From: Pleurocapsales cyanobacterium LEGE 06147
GTDB taxonomy: Bacteria; Cyanobacteriota; Cyanobacteriia; Cyanobacteriales; Xenococcaceae
Reading direction: 5' to 3'
NCBI GenBank assembly: GCA_015207585.1
Contig: JADEWQ010000005.1
Span: 1-64,000, forward strand
Length of the DNA: 64,000 nucleotides
Below, in pieces: positions 32,239 to 41,607 of the stretch. Numbering within the stretch: position 1 is the first letter of the stretch; each line of letters opens with the position of its first letter. The notes under the pieces are model-generated. The model did no database searches, was not told the origin of the DNA, and saw only the letters and a list, made by a program, of their open reading frames with translations. The translations under genes were made by a program, and so were the position numbers.

Positions 32239-32484
32239 ATGGCAGAACCAACTCCATTTAAATACAATAAAACTGAAGACCAGCTCGATGAGTCAACCGA
32301 ATTAACGGAAAGGGAGGCTTTCGTTGCTACTCGTAGAGCTTTTACAGAATTAGAAGCAATGGGAGCTTCTTATTTTAATATTTTTAATGCTTTAGCCTGT
32401 TTATTTGGTGAAAGAGGCAATTCAGAAATAGCCGAAGCCTTGACCGAAGTAGCGTACAAATTTTACCAACAAGATGAAATATAA
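32239..32484 (+). CDS. small conserved-looking hypothetical protein (81 aa)
   Basis: 81 residues, acidic, soluble: polar N-terminus (TPFKYNKTEDQLDESTELT) then two amphipathic helices (REAFVATRRAFTELEAMGASYFNIFNALACLFGERG and SEIAEALTEVAYKFYQQ). No motif of known function. The frame has normal codon use, a purine-rich leader and HIP1 sites nearby, so it is probably real and, I believe, of a type restricted to cyanobacteria. It stands alone between the rhamnose operon and the riboswitch. Confidence 0.65.
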   Translation: MAEPTPFKYNKTEDQLDESTELTEREAFVATRRAFTELEAMGASYFNIFNALACLFGERGNSEIAEALTEVAYKFYQQDEI

Positions 32485-32751
32485 TTTCATAGTTTCAAAT
32501 TATTTTGATAAATAAAACGCGATCGCCTAAAAATTCACTTTTTAGAAAATTTTAATTAAGTAGGTACAATCAACCTGAAATAAGCAATTGCTTCCTGCTC
32601 GAATTTTATTTATCTCTTGTTTGTTTTCTTAATAATCCGTTAAGTGCGATCTAACTAACAAACAACATTTACATAAACTATGTTATGATTTGGCAGAAAC
32701 TCTAGTAAGTCAGCCTAATCCTATTTTCACCGTAGTAGCATTTTAGTTATA

Positions 32752-32880
32752 AAAGTGAAGTGGGAACGGGGGAACCATTATTTGGGGCGTATCTCTAACT
32801 ATAGTGAAAAGGTAGAGAAGAGCAACTCTCAGCCCTAGCCCGTCAGCTAACTCCGTCGGCATAGAGAGGGGACTGAAGTG
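32752..32880 (+). promoter_or_regulatory. probable c-di-AMP riboswitch (ydaO/yuaA type)
   Basis: Two blocks of the ydaO consensus are seen in the right order: GTGGGAACGGGGGAACCA at about 32759-32776, and AGCCCGTCAGCTAACTCCGT at about 32836-32856 followed by GGCAT, matching the highly conserved CCGTCAGCTAACCTCG...GGC. In between lie GGGGCG and a variable stem. An intrinsic terminator follows 25 bp later, giving a classic off-switch before a membrane transporter gene. c-di-AMP riboswitches commonly control ion and osmolyte transport. Confidence 0.8.
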
Positions 32881-32902
32881 TCAAGATTTATGCAATGTCT
32901 TG

Positions 32903-32941
32903 AACTCATCAGTTACTTCGGCTAATACTGCTGAGTTTTTT
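32903..32941 (+). terminator. intrinsic terminator, expression platform of the riboswitch
   Basis: AACTCATCAG (32903-32912 approx.) pairs with CTGCTGAGTT (32928-32937) with one bulge, then a TTTTTT run. A competing TCAAGA/TCTTGA stem (32881-32903) overlaps its foot and could connect it to the aptamer. Confidence 0.8.
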
Positions 32942-33243
32942 GTACCTTCTATATGACCTAAGAGGCATTGCTTATGAAATTGTCATCAAGTAATAAGTAT
33001 TGGTTCTACATTTTTTTTAGCAGATATTCGCACTACAGAGAAAATTACTGTCTTAATTTGCTCCAATTAGAGCATTAGGGTCGATAAATTCTAATTTAAG
33101 TCTTTTGCTGGCTTAAGTACCAGAATTTAGTAACTCAGCATTTACATCATTTTCAGCTTATTGAATGCGCTGAATGCGGAAATTTAATTGCTGCGTAAGA
33201 AACGTAGTGTTGTCACTGTAATTTTCGAGGGAGCGATCGAAGT

Positions 33244-34581
33244 ATGCCTGCCATACCTGCTATTGTTTCGGCTTCAACTTTTATCGCTGTACTTGTAGCG
33301 ATAATGACAGAAAGACTGCATTTAACTATTGCCGCTTTTTTGGGAGCATTAATTTTAGTTTTTGCCCACATCATGACCTTAACTGAAGCTGTGGGATACA
33401 TCAGTAAAAGCTATCCTACCTTGGCTTTATTTTTTGGGGTCATGGTGTTAGTTAGGGCATTTGAACCAACCAAAATTTTTGATTATTTAGGTACACAAAT
33501 AGTATTACTTTCCAAAGGTCAGGGTAAACGACTGTTGTTGGGTATAGTCGCTATTACAACTCCTATTTGTGCTGTTTTACCCAATGCAACTACCGTAATG
33601 CTCTTAGCCCCTCTAATTCCTCCAATTGCAGCAGAAATTGGTGTGGACTTTGTTCCTTTGCTGATTCTGATGGTTTTAGTTGCTAACAGTGCCGGATTGC
33701 TCACATTGGTAGGAGATCCAGCTACCTTTTTGGTTGGGGATGCAGTTAACCTCAGCTTTCCTGATTATTTAACCCGTTTAAGTCTGGGTGGTGTCTTGGC
33801 AGTAGCAGTTATTTTATTAGCCATCCCATTTTTATTTCCCAAAATTTGGCATAAGAAACTCGATAGCCTAGAAACGTTACCCCATCCTAAAATTAATCAT
33901 CCGCGAGTGTTGATGCTGGGAGGAATAATTGTTGCCTTAGTCTTAACATTTTTCGTCATAGGAGAATTGCTACCAACACCGATTCCACCTCCAGCTACTG
34001 CATTACTTGGGGCTGGATTGGCTTTATTCCTGGCGCATCAAAGTAAAATTGATACGGTCAATAACATCTTCCAAGATATAGACTGGAGTACATTACTGTT
34101 TTTTATGGGTACTTTTGTTCTAATTGGAGGATTGGAAAAAACTGGGGTAATCGAAGGCTTATCGGGTTTGTTGGGGGTAATGATTGGCAAAAATATTTTT
34201 CTAGGTTCGCTTTTATTAATTGTATTTGTAGGAATACTTTCTAGCGTGATTCCCAATATTCCTCTGGTCGTTGCCATGATACCCTTACTGCAACAATATT
34301 TAGTTAACGTTGGCTTTGTAGGGTCTCAAATTTTGTCTCCAGGTTTTGAAGGTCAACTACCTTCTGAAGTGTTGCCTCTATTTTATGCCATGATGTTTGG
34401 CGCTACTTTAGGAGGCAATGGGACTTTAGTAGGTGCTTCTTCTAACATTGTGGCAGCAGGAATCGCAGAACTACACGGACGGCGGATTTCTTACAAGAAG
34501 TTCCTGCATTATGGTTTGCCTGTAATGGGATTGCAACTGTTGGTTGCTGCTTTGTATATCACTGTTTTCTTTCTTCTATAG
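33244..34581 (+). CDS. ArsB/NhaD-family (SLC13-like) ion transporter
   Basis: Inner-membrane transporter of 445 residues with about 11-12 hydrophobic segments. Seen: family motifs NATTVMLLAPLIPPIAAEIG near residue 118, LTLVGDPATFLVGDAVNLSFPDYL near 156-180 and, in the second half, NIPLVVAMIPLL and GATLGGNGTLVGASSNIVAAG near 395-420, the paired re-entrant loops of the ion transporter superfamily. ArsB/NhaD members carry out Na+/H+ exchange or anion export; the VGDPATF motif favours that group over dicarboxylate carriers. A riboswitch for c-di-AMP upstream suggests a role in ion or osmotic balance. True substrate uncertain. Confidence 0.85.
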   Translation: MPAIPAIVSASTFIAVLVAIMTERLHLTIAAFLGALILVFAHIMTLTEAVGYISKSYPTLALFFGVMVLVRAFEPTKIFDYLGTQIVLLSKGQGKRLLLGIVAITTPICAVLPNATTVMLLAPLIPPIAAEIGVDFVPLLILMVLVANSAGLLTLVGDPATFLVGDAVNLSFPDYLTRLSLGGVLAVAVILLAIPFLFPKIWHKKLDSLETLPHPKINHPRVLMLGGIIVALVLTFFVIGELLPTPIPPPATALLGAGLALFLAHQSKIDTVNNIFQDIDWSTLLFFMGTFVLIGGLEKTGVIEGLSGLLGVMIGKNIFLGSLLLIVFVGILSSVIPNIPLVVAMIPLLQQYLVNVGFVGSQILSPGFEGQLPSEVLPLFYAMMFGATLGGNGTLVGASSNIVAAGIAELHGRRISYKKFLHYGLPVMGLQLLVAALYITVFFLL

Positions 34582-34795
34582 CTTTTATGGCAGCGGTCAT
34601 TAGTAAAATATGACCGCAGTTCTTCAATTAAAGATCGTATCCTTTTTAATAGCAATTCAAACTAAATCGTGAAAAAGTTAATTGAGGAAAGCCAGGAGAC
34701 AAAAAAGGGCATGAGCAATTGAAATTAAGGCGTGATCGACCTAAAACCTCATCACTGCTGACTAATAACCTGATTACTGTTGACAGCTCACTAAA

Positions 34796-35959
34796 CTAAG
34801 TTCCATTTGTGAGCAAATCCTTAATTACCTTATGTTCTACCAGTTCTTCCTCTGGTGGGCTTTGACGGGCATCAGTAATCAACCAATCTAAGGCTGCTGC
34901 TTGAACATCGATCGCCGCTCCAGTTTTATCGACACAATAACGTCCAAATACTAACTTGTCTATTAAACGGACTCCCGCACCCAAGCGAGAATATTCAAAA
35001 ATAACGCTATTATCTACGGTTGCACCACTACATACCCAGCAGTTGGGACCGATCATCGTCGGACCGATAATGGTTGCACCATCTTCTATTTTGGTCATGC
35101 TACCAATATAGACCGGACCTTGGATGTTAACCTTATCCCAATTAACCGCAACATTTAGACCGGTATAGATACCCGGCGCAACTTCTCTTCCGGGAATATT
35201 AACGTTTTTAATTTCTCCCATCAAAACACCACGAATGGCTTGCCAATAATCGGGAACTTTGCCAATATCCACCCATTGAAAATCCATGGAAACGGCATAA
35301 AAAGGTGCTCCTATTTCTACTAACCTGGGAAATAGCTCGCTACCGATATCATATTGCTGTTTGGGAGGAATGTAGTCGATTACCTCGGGTTCAAAGATAT
35401 AGATACCAGTATTAATCTCAGTACTGAGGGCTTCTTCGACAGAGGGTTTTTCCTGAAAAGATTTGATGCGACCGTCATTGTCGGTTACGACTACACCATA
35501 ACTAGAAACTTCTTCTTTTGGTACTTTCTTAGTTACTACAGTGGCGATCGCTCCCTTAGCTTTGTGCCATTTAACAGCTGCGGTTAGATTGAGGTCGATT
35601 AAGGCATCACCACAAAGAACGATAAAAGTATCGTCAAAAAAAGTATTAAAATCTTGAATTCGTCTCAATCCGCCAGCAGAACCAAGAGCTTCTCCCACTA
35701 ATTGTCCTTCGACAATTCTCCCTTCAAAGGAATAGCCAATTTCCACACCAAAGCGTTGACCGTCGCGGAAATAACTTTCTATCTCGTCAGCCAGATGACT
35801 AACATTAACCATAATCTGGTCAAAGCCATGCTTGCGCAGGAGTTCGAGCAAAAATTCCATCACTGGTTTTTGCAAAATAGGAATCAGGGGTTTGGGAATA
35901 GTATAGGTAATGGGACGTACTCGAGTGCCTTTACCAGCAGCCAGAATCATGGCTTTCAT
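34796..35959 (-). CDS. NDP-sugar pyrophosphorylase (mannose-1-phosphate guanylyltransferase-like)
   Basis: Nucleotidyltransferase of 387 residues that makes an activated sugar. Seen: AMILAAGKGTRVRPITYTIPKPLIPILQKP at the N-terminus, the metal-site LCGDALIDLNL near residue 115, and a C-terminal left-handed beta-helix (about 255-350; GPVYIGSMTKIEDGATIIGPTMIGPNCWV). This arrangement is that of GDP-mannose and related pyrophosphorylases; donor specificity cannot be settled from sequence. It stands apart from both polysaccharide clusters and 60 bp upstream of scpA's end, same strand. Confidence 0.85.
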   Translation of the reverse strand: MKAMILAAGKGTRVRPITYTIPKPLIPILQKPVMEFLLELLRKHGFDQIMVNVSHLADEIESYFRDGQRFGVEIGYSFEGRIVEGQLVGEALGSAGGLRRIQDFNTFFDDTFIVLCGDALIDLNLTAAVKWHKAKGAIATVVTKKVPKEEVSSYGVVVTDNDGRIKSFQEKPSVEEALSTEINTGIYIFEPEVIDYIPPKQQYDIGSELFPRLVEIGAPFYAVSMDFQWVDIGKVPDYWQAIRGVLMGEIKNVNIPGREVAPGIYTGLNVAVNWDKVNIQGPVYIGSMTKIEDGATIIGPTMIGPNCWVCSGATVDNSVIFEYSRLGAGVRLIDKLVFGRYCVDKTGAAIDVQAAALDWLITDARQSPPEEELVEHKVIKDLLTNGT

Positions 35960-36021
35960 TAAAGCTTCTCCTCAACCATATACCGTTTATCTTTTTAGAT
36001 GAGACTATACCAGTCTATCAG

Positions 36022-36855
36022 CTACGCTCCTAAACAGCGATACTTAGATTCACAATTGAGTGATCGAACACTCAGATCTTGATAAAATTCTTGTTGGGAC
36101 AATTCTACTTTAGACTGAGCTGAAAGCAAGAGCAATGCCCAAAAAACTCCCGCCCGGTCTGAAGAAGAATGACGTTCATTAGATATGGTTTCTTCGTTAG
36201 AGCGATGGCGATTGTTATTATGCCACCAATGGAGCAGTTGTTCCCAATCAATCCATTCCTGTTCTGGTGATAGTTCAGGCAGGTCAAAGTGAAGAAAACG
36301 CTCTAATTGAGCCGCTAATTCGGTCAAATTCTCGTTGTGAGCTAGTTGCGTAATCGCGCGAATTGTATCGCGACGAGAACCATGGGAATGACGGGGTCGA
36401 GGTTTAGATGGAGCAACTTCTAACTCAACCGCTATGTGTTCGAGTTGTTCGATTAACTCTTGTAAAGTTACTCGACGTTTATAGACAGGTGGAACAGATG
36501 TACGCCGACGCAGATGTCGTTCCAAGTTCAGAGGTAGGGAAGATTGGCGATTATCCTCGCTCTCCAGGAAATTTTCTTCTATAAATTCTTCCTGTTCTTG
36601 TAGCTCTTTTTGTTCCTGGAGTAGTTCAAGTGTATTTGCTTTAAGTAAAACTAACATCGATGCCCATAAAAAAGCTTGACCCGACTGAGGTAAATCCGCA
36701 TCTGGCTCAACAGCCTCAACTTCGCCTATCAATCCCAACTCAGCGAGGAAACGGTCAATTACTTCAATTACCCGAACATTCCAGGGATCGATTTCTCCTC
36801 GTTCGGCTAGGTCAATCAAAATTGCGATCGCTTCATGAGCAGGAGTTATAGCCAT
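36022..36855 (-). CDS. scpA: segregation/condensation protein A (ScpA)
   Basis: Kleisin subunit that bridges SMC heads in chromosome condensation. Seen: N-terminal helix with AIAILIDLAERGEIDPWNVRVIEVIDRFLAEL, the middle QAFLWASMLVLLKANTLELLQE segment, an acidic variable stretch, and a C-terminal winged-helix (WALLLLSAQSKVELSQQEFYQDLSV). The length of 277 residues and the IDPWNV block are typical of cyanobacterial ScpA. No scpB or smc gene is adjacent. The upstream pdxH gene is divergent. Confidence 0.9.
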   Translation of the reverse strand: MAITPAHEAIAILIDLAERGEIDPWNVRVIEVIDRFLAELGLIGEVEAVEPDADLPQSGQAFLWASMLVLLKANTLELLQEQKELQEQEEFIEENFLESEDNRQSSLPLNLERHLRRRTSVPPVYKRRVTLQELIEQLEHIAVELEVAPSKPRPRHSHGSRRDTIRAITQLAHNENLTELAAQLERFLHFDLPELSPEQEWIDWEQLLHWWHNNNRHRSNEETISNERHSSSDRAGVFWALLLLSAQSKVELSQQEFYQDLSVRSLNCESKYRCLGA

Positions 36856-36967
36856 CAGACACCTAATTCTGCTACTTAATTAAACATTGCTCGGTATTTA
36901 GCCCTTTACGGGAAAAAGACCGATGCATTTGTCAGTATAAGAATAAGAAGACAAAAGATTCGCCAAT

Positions 36968-37612
36968 ATGAACTTATCTGTTGCCGATTTACGCCAAAAC
37001 TACAGCCGTTGTGGCTTGAGCGAAACAGATGTTGACCCCAACCCATTCAAACAGTTTGCTACTTGGTTTCAACAAGCTGTAAATGCTCAGTTAATAGAAC
37101 CAAACGCTATGACTTTAGCTACAGCTACCCCCGATGGTCAACCCTTTGCTCGTATAGTACTGTTAAAAGATTTTGATGAGCGGGGTTTTGTTTTCTACAC
37201 TAATTACCAAAGTAATAAAGGAAGACAACTGGCAGACAACCCTTGGGCTGCTCTAGTTTTTTGGTGGGCACCCTTAGAGCGACAAGTCCGCATTGAAGGC
37301 AAAGTAGAAAAAATTACTCCCCAAGAATCAGATGCTTATTTTCACAGTCGTCCCAAAGAGTCTCAACTTGGTGCCTGGGTATCTAACCAAAGTCAAATAA
37401 TTGTCAGTCGGGAGCTGCTAGACCAAAAATTAGAGGAAATCAAAGCTCGATATACAGATCGAGAAATTCCTCGCCCTCCTTATTGGGGTGGATTTCGAGT
37501 GGTACCGACAAATATTGAATTTTGGCAAGGTCGCCCCAGTCGCCTCCACGACCGTCTGCGCTATCGCCTTACCGAAGAAAAGGCTTGGCTGATCGAAAGA
37601 TTATCACCTTAA
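36968..37612 (+). CDS. pdxH: pyridoxamine 5'-phosphate oxidase
   Basis: FMN enzyme that makes pyridoxal phosphate from pyridoxine- or pyridoxamine-phosphate. Seen: N-terminal [22 protein letters not shown]-binding [19 protein letters not shown] and [31 protein letters not shown], and the C-terminal signature [17 protein letters not shown] with the substrate-binding Arg-x-His. Length of 214 residues is normal and the chain ends in the usual RLSP. It is single and complete. Confidence 0.95.
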   Translation: MNLSVADLRQNYSRCGLSETDVDPNPFKQFATWFQQAVNAQLIEPNAMTLATATPDGQPFARIVLLKDFDERGFVFYTNYQSNKGRQLADNPWAALVFWWAPLERQVRIEGKVEKITPQESDAYFHSRPKESQLGAWVSNQSQIIVSRELLDQKLEEIKARYTDREIPRPPYWGGFRVVPTNIEFWQGRPSRLHDRLRYRLTEEKAWLIERLSP

Positions 37613-37696
37613 CAGGGAACAGGAAACAGGGAACAGGAGTCAATGGATAATTGATAATAAATAATTCATAATTATCAATTTTATTTTGAATTTTCC

Positions 37697-38287
37697 TCAC
37701 TGCTCGCCGACAGGGGATTGGCTTGCTTTCCACAAACTACTAGATACTAAATTGGTAATCACATGAGCAATGATGGGAATGAGTAGATTACCAGTTACTA
37801 GGGCGCTGTAGCCCAGTACAAGACCCACCACTGTTGCCCAGACTACGTAAGACCATTGCCCTACTCCGCTTAGGTGCAGCACTCCAAATAAAAGGCTGGA
37901 GATAATTACAGCAGTTAAATTCAGTCCCAAAGCAGGAAGCATTACGCCCCGAAAGAGCAATTCTTCACTTAAACCTGGTAAAAGACCCAGCCAGATTAAA
38001 TCGGGCCACAATAGAGGTTTAATTATTAATTTTAGATACATATCCGCACTGCGACGATAGGCAGGCCAGAGGCGATAGACGATACTGCTAGCAATAGTGA
38101 TCCCGACAGCAATACCTATTCCCCACAAAAAAGCGTTTGCTGTAAATTGGATGGGGATTAGGGCGATCGCGCCCAGTTTCTGCCATATTTTAGCAACAAC
38201 TAGCAGAATAACTGCTGTTACCCCCATGACTACTAAAATTTGGGTACGGCTTAAAGGTTCGATTTCTGGATTTTTAAAGTCAGTCAC
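37697..38287 (-). CDS. CPBP family intramembrane metalloprotease
   Basis: Membrane protein with about five hydrophobic segments and the CPBP (type II CAAX protease/Abi) motifs: LLPGLSEELLFRGVMLPALG with the EExxxR core, SSLLFGVLHLS with the zinc His, and IIAHVITNL. Such proteases cut within membranes; substrates in cyanobacteria are mostly unknown. I prefer the GTG at 38287, which overlaps the stop of the upstream DUF3326 gene by 8 bp, suggesting translational coupling; a longer frame to 38362 would overlap that gene by 83 bp with unlikely sequence. Confidence 0.85.
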   Translation of the reverse strand: MTDFKNPEIEPLSRTQILVVMGVTAVILLVVAKIWQKLGAIALIPIQFTANAFLWGIGIAVGITIASSIVYRLWPAYRRSADMYLKLIIKPLLWPDLIWLGLLPGLSEELLFRGVMLPALGLNLTAVIISSLLFGVLHLSGVGQWSYVVWATVVGLVLGYSALVTGNLLIPIIAHVITNLVSSSLWKASQSPVGEQ

Positions 38288-39350
38288 TAGTTTGAGTAAG
38301 ACAACAAAGAGACGAAAATGAGGGACGCAAGGCGTTTGCATCGATCCCAGCACGATGAGCAACTAAAACGCCCAACGCCTCTACATAAGAGTTTACTCTA
38401 ATTGCTTTAATCCCTAAAGGTTCTGGAGGAACTTCCATTTGAGTGCAATTGTCGGCTACGGCAATAATTTGAGTTTTGTAGTCACTGAAACTGAGAAGGG
38501 CACTACCACCACAAGCAGTAGCCGGAACTACTACAGCATCGACTTCCTCAGCCCAAATTGCTACAGCAGAAGCAGTTCTATCGGTCACAAATTGAGGAGC
38601 ACGACTCAACCCTACTAAAACGCAGGGTAAAAAAGTATAGCCCAATTCCTCTGCTGCAGCACGAGGAGATAAATTGGGATCTGGAGGTAGGGGCATGAGA
38701 GCCGGTGCGTGAGCTGCGGGAATTTGAAAGGTACGGACGATCAGGTGAGAGATTACCGCTTCGGCTCCCGCTAGGGGGTCTACCCCACCACCGCGACGAT
38801 ATTCTTGTAAAGCAGCAGTGTCGGGTTCGTCCGGAAAACGAGCCACTATAGCGATCGCTTCTGCCCCAGCTTGTTCGATCAGAGTTTTGGCTGCTCTGAG
38901 CAAACTGCCAGGATTGCGAATCGTTCCCCAACTAGCACCTGAAGGAGCAGTACGCAGTTCTACTTCAAGGGGTGCATCGGTGACGACATAGTTGGTGAGA
39001 TTTAATCCTAGAGTAGCTCTTGTGGCATCGGCTGCTTGCAAGTGTCGCAAGCGTAGTTCTGGCTCTATGGCACAATCTAGCAGCAATCCAACACGATTTT
39101 GGTGGACTGGTTGAAGTCCCCAACAGGAAGCAGCAAATCGATCCAGTCCATAGCCTTCTACATATAAAGTATTTTCTAAAGACCAATAGAGCTGCGCTCC
39201 GTTGAGGACATTGGGATGAGTAATCAGGCGATCGCTAACATTAGCGATCGCGCGGGCTACGGGTATGGCATCTCCTGCATAACCACCAATAGCTGCCCCC
39301 ACTCCTGTAGGAACGATTAGAACAACTGTATAAGGACGTAAATTCACCAA
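38280..39350 (-). CDS. DUF3326 domain-containing protein
   Basis: 356-residue soluble protein of the DUF3326 family, conserved in cyanobacteria and plants' plastid lineages. Seen: VVLIVPTGVGAAIGGYAGDAIPVARAIANVSDRLITHPNVLNGA at the N-terminus, GLLLDCAIEPELRLRHLQ, the glycine-proline block GGGVDPLAGAEAVISHL and VVVPATACGGSALLSFSD. No known reaction. It lies directly upstream of, and overlaps, the CPBP protease gene, so the two are co-expressed. Homologues that I recall are annotated only by DUF number. Confidence 0.88.
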   Translation of the reverse strand: MVNLRPYTVVLIVPTGVGAAIGGYAGDAIPVARAIANVSDRLITHPNVLNGAQLYWSLENTLYVEGYGLDRFAASCWGLQPVHQNRVGLLLDCAIEPELRLRHLQAADATRATLGLNLTNYVVTDAPLEVELRTAPSGASWGTIRNPGSLLRAAKTLIEQAGAEAIAIVARFPDEPDTAALQEYRRGGGVDPLAGAEAVISHLIVRTFQIPAAHAPALMPLPPDPNLSPRAAAEELGYTFLPCVLVGLSRAPQFVTDRTASAVAIWAEEVDAVVVPATACGGSALLSFSDYKTQIIAVADNCTQMEVPPEPLGIKAIRVNSYVEALGVLVAHRAGIDANALRPSFSSLCCLTQTSD

Positions 39351-39364
39351 AATTAAATTAATAA

Positions 39365-39541
39365 TTATGAATTCTTGGTAACGATTGCTTCTACTCGTGC
39401 TGTTTGTTTTTCTTTGTCTATTTTAGCGATCGCCCAACGTAAAGGTTCGCCTTGTTTTTTTAATTGAGCTTCAATTTCTTGGTGGAGTTTGACAGGAGCT
39501 TCTTGAAGGTCGATTTCTGCAGTAATGAAGTGAGTAGTCAT
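39365..39541 (-). CDS. small conserved-looking protein, 58 aa
   Basis: An open frame from ATG 39541 encodes MTTHFITAEIDLQEAPVKLH and continues with a basic helix (QEIEAQLKKQGEPLRWAIAKID) and a final strand (KQTARVEAIVTKNS) to TAA at 39367. It is in normal codon use, contains a HIP1 site (TTAGCGATCGCCC), and sits just upstream of the DUF3326 gene on the same strand, 14 bp before its start. The alternation of helix and strand resembles small cyanobacterial conserved hypotheticals. Function unknown; translated overlap with the DUF3326 operon is likely. Confidence 0.7.
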   Translation of the reverse strand: MTTHFITAEIDLQEAPVKLHQEIEAQLKKQGEPLRWAIAKIDKEKQTARVEAIVTKNS

Positions 39542-39664
39542 AGCGTTCTTTATTAGTTTAGATCCGGTAATTAAATTCTCGGTAAATCTACTTTAGTTGC
39601 AGAAATACCGAGCTTACAATAAAAGTAATAATCAATTTTTTGTTAATTAACAAACTTTAATTAT

Positions 39665-41407
39665 ATGAAAGTTTCGCAAAATTTGGTGCCGATTTTTTTA
39701 AGTATCTTAATGGCAAATCAGGCAGTCGTAGCCCAAATTCCTTCTCCCGAAGTCAAGAAAACTAGAGAAACCCCGACAGCAACTGTCTCTCAAAAGTTAG
39801 AAGAGATCGGCACAGAAACATTACCTATAGATTCTTCCAGAGTAACAGATGCTGTAACTATCGATACAGAGTCAACCTCTACAGAACAAGAAAAGATAGA
39901 CGAAATAGAATCGACAACCGAGACAAATACTGAACCGTCCGATGGGGATTCGGCTACAGACCAAACCGAGTCGGAAACTGCGGAACAAGAAAAGCCAGAA
40001 CCCACTCCAGAAGAAATTGCCCGTCAGCAAAAGTTTGCAGAAGCAGATCGACTTTACTTAGCAGGAAATAAAGTTGCTGCGGCAAAACTTTATCGAGAAG
40101 TTAAGCAGCCATGGGATATAGAAGGTTCGACCGACCACTCAGAAAAAAGACCAGCAGCAATTAACGATCCGGCTCAATTAAACCCAGCAGCAGCAGTATA
40201 CTGGCGCACCTATCAACAAGGAAAAGAACAAAAACTAGATAGCAAAATTTTCGTTCCTCTGCAACTGCTAGTAACTAAATATCCAGAATTTATGCCAGCT
40301 CATATTCATTATGCTAGAACATTGCAAGAACAAGAACGAATAGAAGAAGCGATCGCCGTTTTAGAAAAAGCGATCGCTTTATATCCCAACGAACCAGAAT
40401 TATTACTAGCAAAGATCGAGACAGATGTAGCCGACGAAAGATGGCTGGATGCGTCGATTACCGCCCGTCAATTTGCCCTTTTTAATCCCAATCATCCTCA
40501 GACACAAAAGTTTAGACAGCTAGCAGACGAACATCTCAATAGTTACAAAAGTCATTTACGTTCCGAGTTAACTGCCAATGCTATAAGCGGAGTTATTACT
40601 GGCGCACTTGGTTATGCCGTGACTGGTAGTTTATTCGGTCCTATTTCCGCTATAGATACAACCATGATGCTATTGCGGGGAGAGTCTGGAATTGGCAATA
40701 GTATCGCTGAACAAGCGCAAAAACAACTACCCATGGTAGAAGACCCAGAAATTCTTAACTATGTTCGAGAAATCGGTCAAAAAATTGCCTCTGTCGCTGG
40801 TAGAGATGACTTCGAGTATGAATTTTATGTAATTAAAGACGACCAAATTAATGCCTTTGCCTTGCCAGGAGGAAAGATATTTATCCATTTAGGAGCGATT
40901 ATGAAAACTAATTCAGAAGCGGAGTTAGCTGGATTACTTGCCCACGAAATCTCCCATGCTGTTTTATCCCACGGTTTTCAACTAGTCGCCAAAGGAAATC
41001 TAACTGCTAATGTTGCTCAAATGATTCCCTATGTTGGCGGTACGGCAGGCAATCTGATCGTTCTCAACTACAGCCGCGATATGGAAAGGCAAGCAGATGT
41101 CTATGGAACTAGAATTCTCGTTGCTTCTGGTTATGCTGCCGATGGCATGAGGAACTTGATGGTAACTTTAGAAAAACAAGGAAAAGAAAAAGACCAACCC
41201 AATCCTCCTGTTTGGATGTCAACTCACCCAAATACCAAAGAACGAATCAGCTATCTAGAAAATTTAATCGTTAGCAATAAATTCAATCGCTACGCTTATG
41301 AAGGAGTAGTTAAACATCAAAAAATTCAAGAAAAGTCCGAAAAAGTGTGGCAAAAATACGAAAATAGCGAAGAATATCGCCAACAGCAACGAAGTCGTGA
41401 GTGGTAA
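39665..41407 (+). CDS. M48 family metalloprotease with TPR region (BepA-like)
   Basis: 580 residues. Signal peptide (LVPIFLSILMANQAVVAQIPSP) followed by a Glu/Thr-rich acidic stretch (about 30-120), TPR-like helices (about 125-300), a hydrophobic segment (NAISGVITGALGYAVTGSLFG) and an M48 peptidase domain. The zinc motif HEISH is at 427-431 and the third ligand Glu near 474 in SRDMERQADVYG. It probably acts in the periplasm or at the outer membrane on assembly intermediates or misfolded barrel proteins; order (TPR before protease) is the reverse of E. coli BepA. Stands alone, divergent from the 58-aa gene. Confidence 0.88.
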   Translation: MKVSQNLVPIFLSILMANQAVVAQIPSPEVKKTRETPTATVSQKLEEIGTETLPIDSSRVTDAVTIDTESTSTEQEKIDEIESTTETNTEPSDGDSATDQTESETAEQEKPEPTPEEIARQQKFAEADRLYLAGNKVAAAKLYREVKQPWDIEGSTDHSEKRPAAINDPAQLNPAAAVYWRTYQQGKEQKLDSKIFVPLQLLVTKYPEFMPAHIHYARTLQEQERIEEAIAVLEKAIALYPNEPELLLAKIETDVADERWLDASITARQFALFNPNHPQTQKFRQLADEHLNSYKSHLRSELTANAISGVITGALGYAVTGSLFGPISAIDTTMMLLRGESGIGNSIAEQAQKQLPMVEDPEILNYVREIGQKIASVAGRDDFEYEFYVIKDDQINAFALPGGKIFIHLGAIMKTNSEAELAGLLAHEISHAVLSHGFQLVAKGNLTANVAQMIPYVGGTAGNLIVLNYSRDMERQADVYGTRILVASGYAADGMRNLMVTLEKQGKEKDQPNPPVWMSTHPNTKERISYLENLIVSNKFNRYAYEGVVKHQKIQEKSEKVWQKYENSEEYRQQQRSREW

Positions 41408-41449
41408 GTAGTCCGACTAAATTAAATTCATTGATGGAGAAAGGGGAAC

Positions 41450-41493
41450 GGGCGGGCTTACAGAGTGCGGAAACAAGTTCCGCACACAGCCCC
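41450..41493. repeat. palindromic element C, intergenic copy
   Basis: GTGCGGAA (41465-41472) pairs with TTCCGCAC (41478-41485) between GGGCGGGCTTACAG and CACAGCCCC. It shares GGGCGG-CTTACAG with the reverse complement of 26011-26052. The loop differs from the coding copies. Confidence 0.55.
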
Positions 41494-41607
41494 TTGGGAA
41501 CGGGGAACAGAGAACAGGTAATAGGTAATGAGCGAACTTTGAACTTTTTTGTGTAATTAATTCTGTCTAAGTACTTAAAGTAGCTTTCCGTGTCTCCGAG
41601 TCCCCAT

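Larger units (their letters stand above)
32485..33243. other. long leader region of the 33244 transporter gene
   Basis: No gene seen. Contains a probable c-di-AMP riboswitch (about 32752-32880) and a terminator hairpin (32903-32941). The remaining 300 bp to the ATG hold no recognised element. Confidence 0.6.

Noticed and set aside
32752-32880. Cobalamin or other riboswitch
   Set aside because: The CGTCAGCTAAC block is that of ydaO and no cobalamin B12-box was seen.
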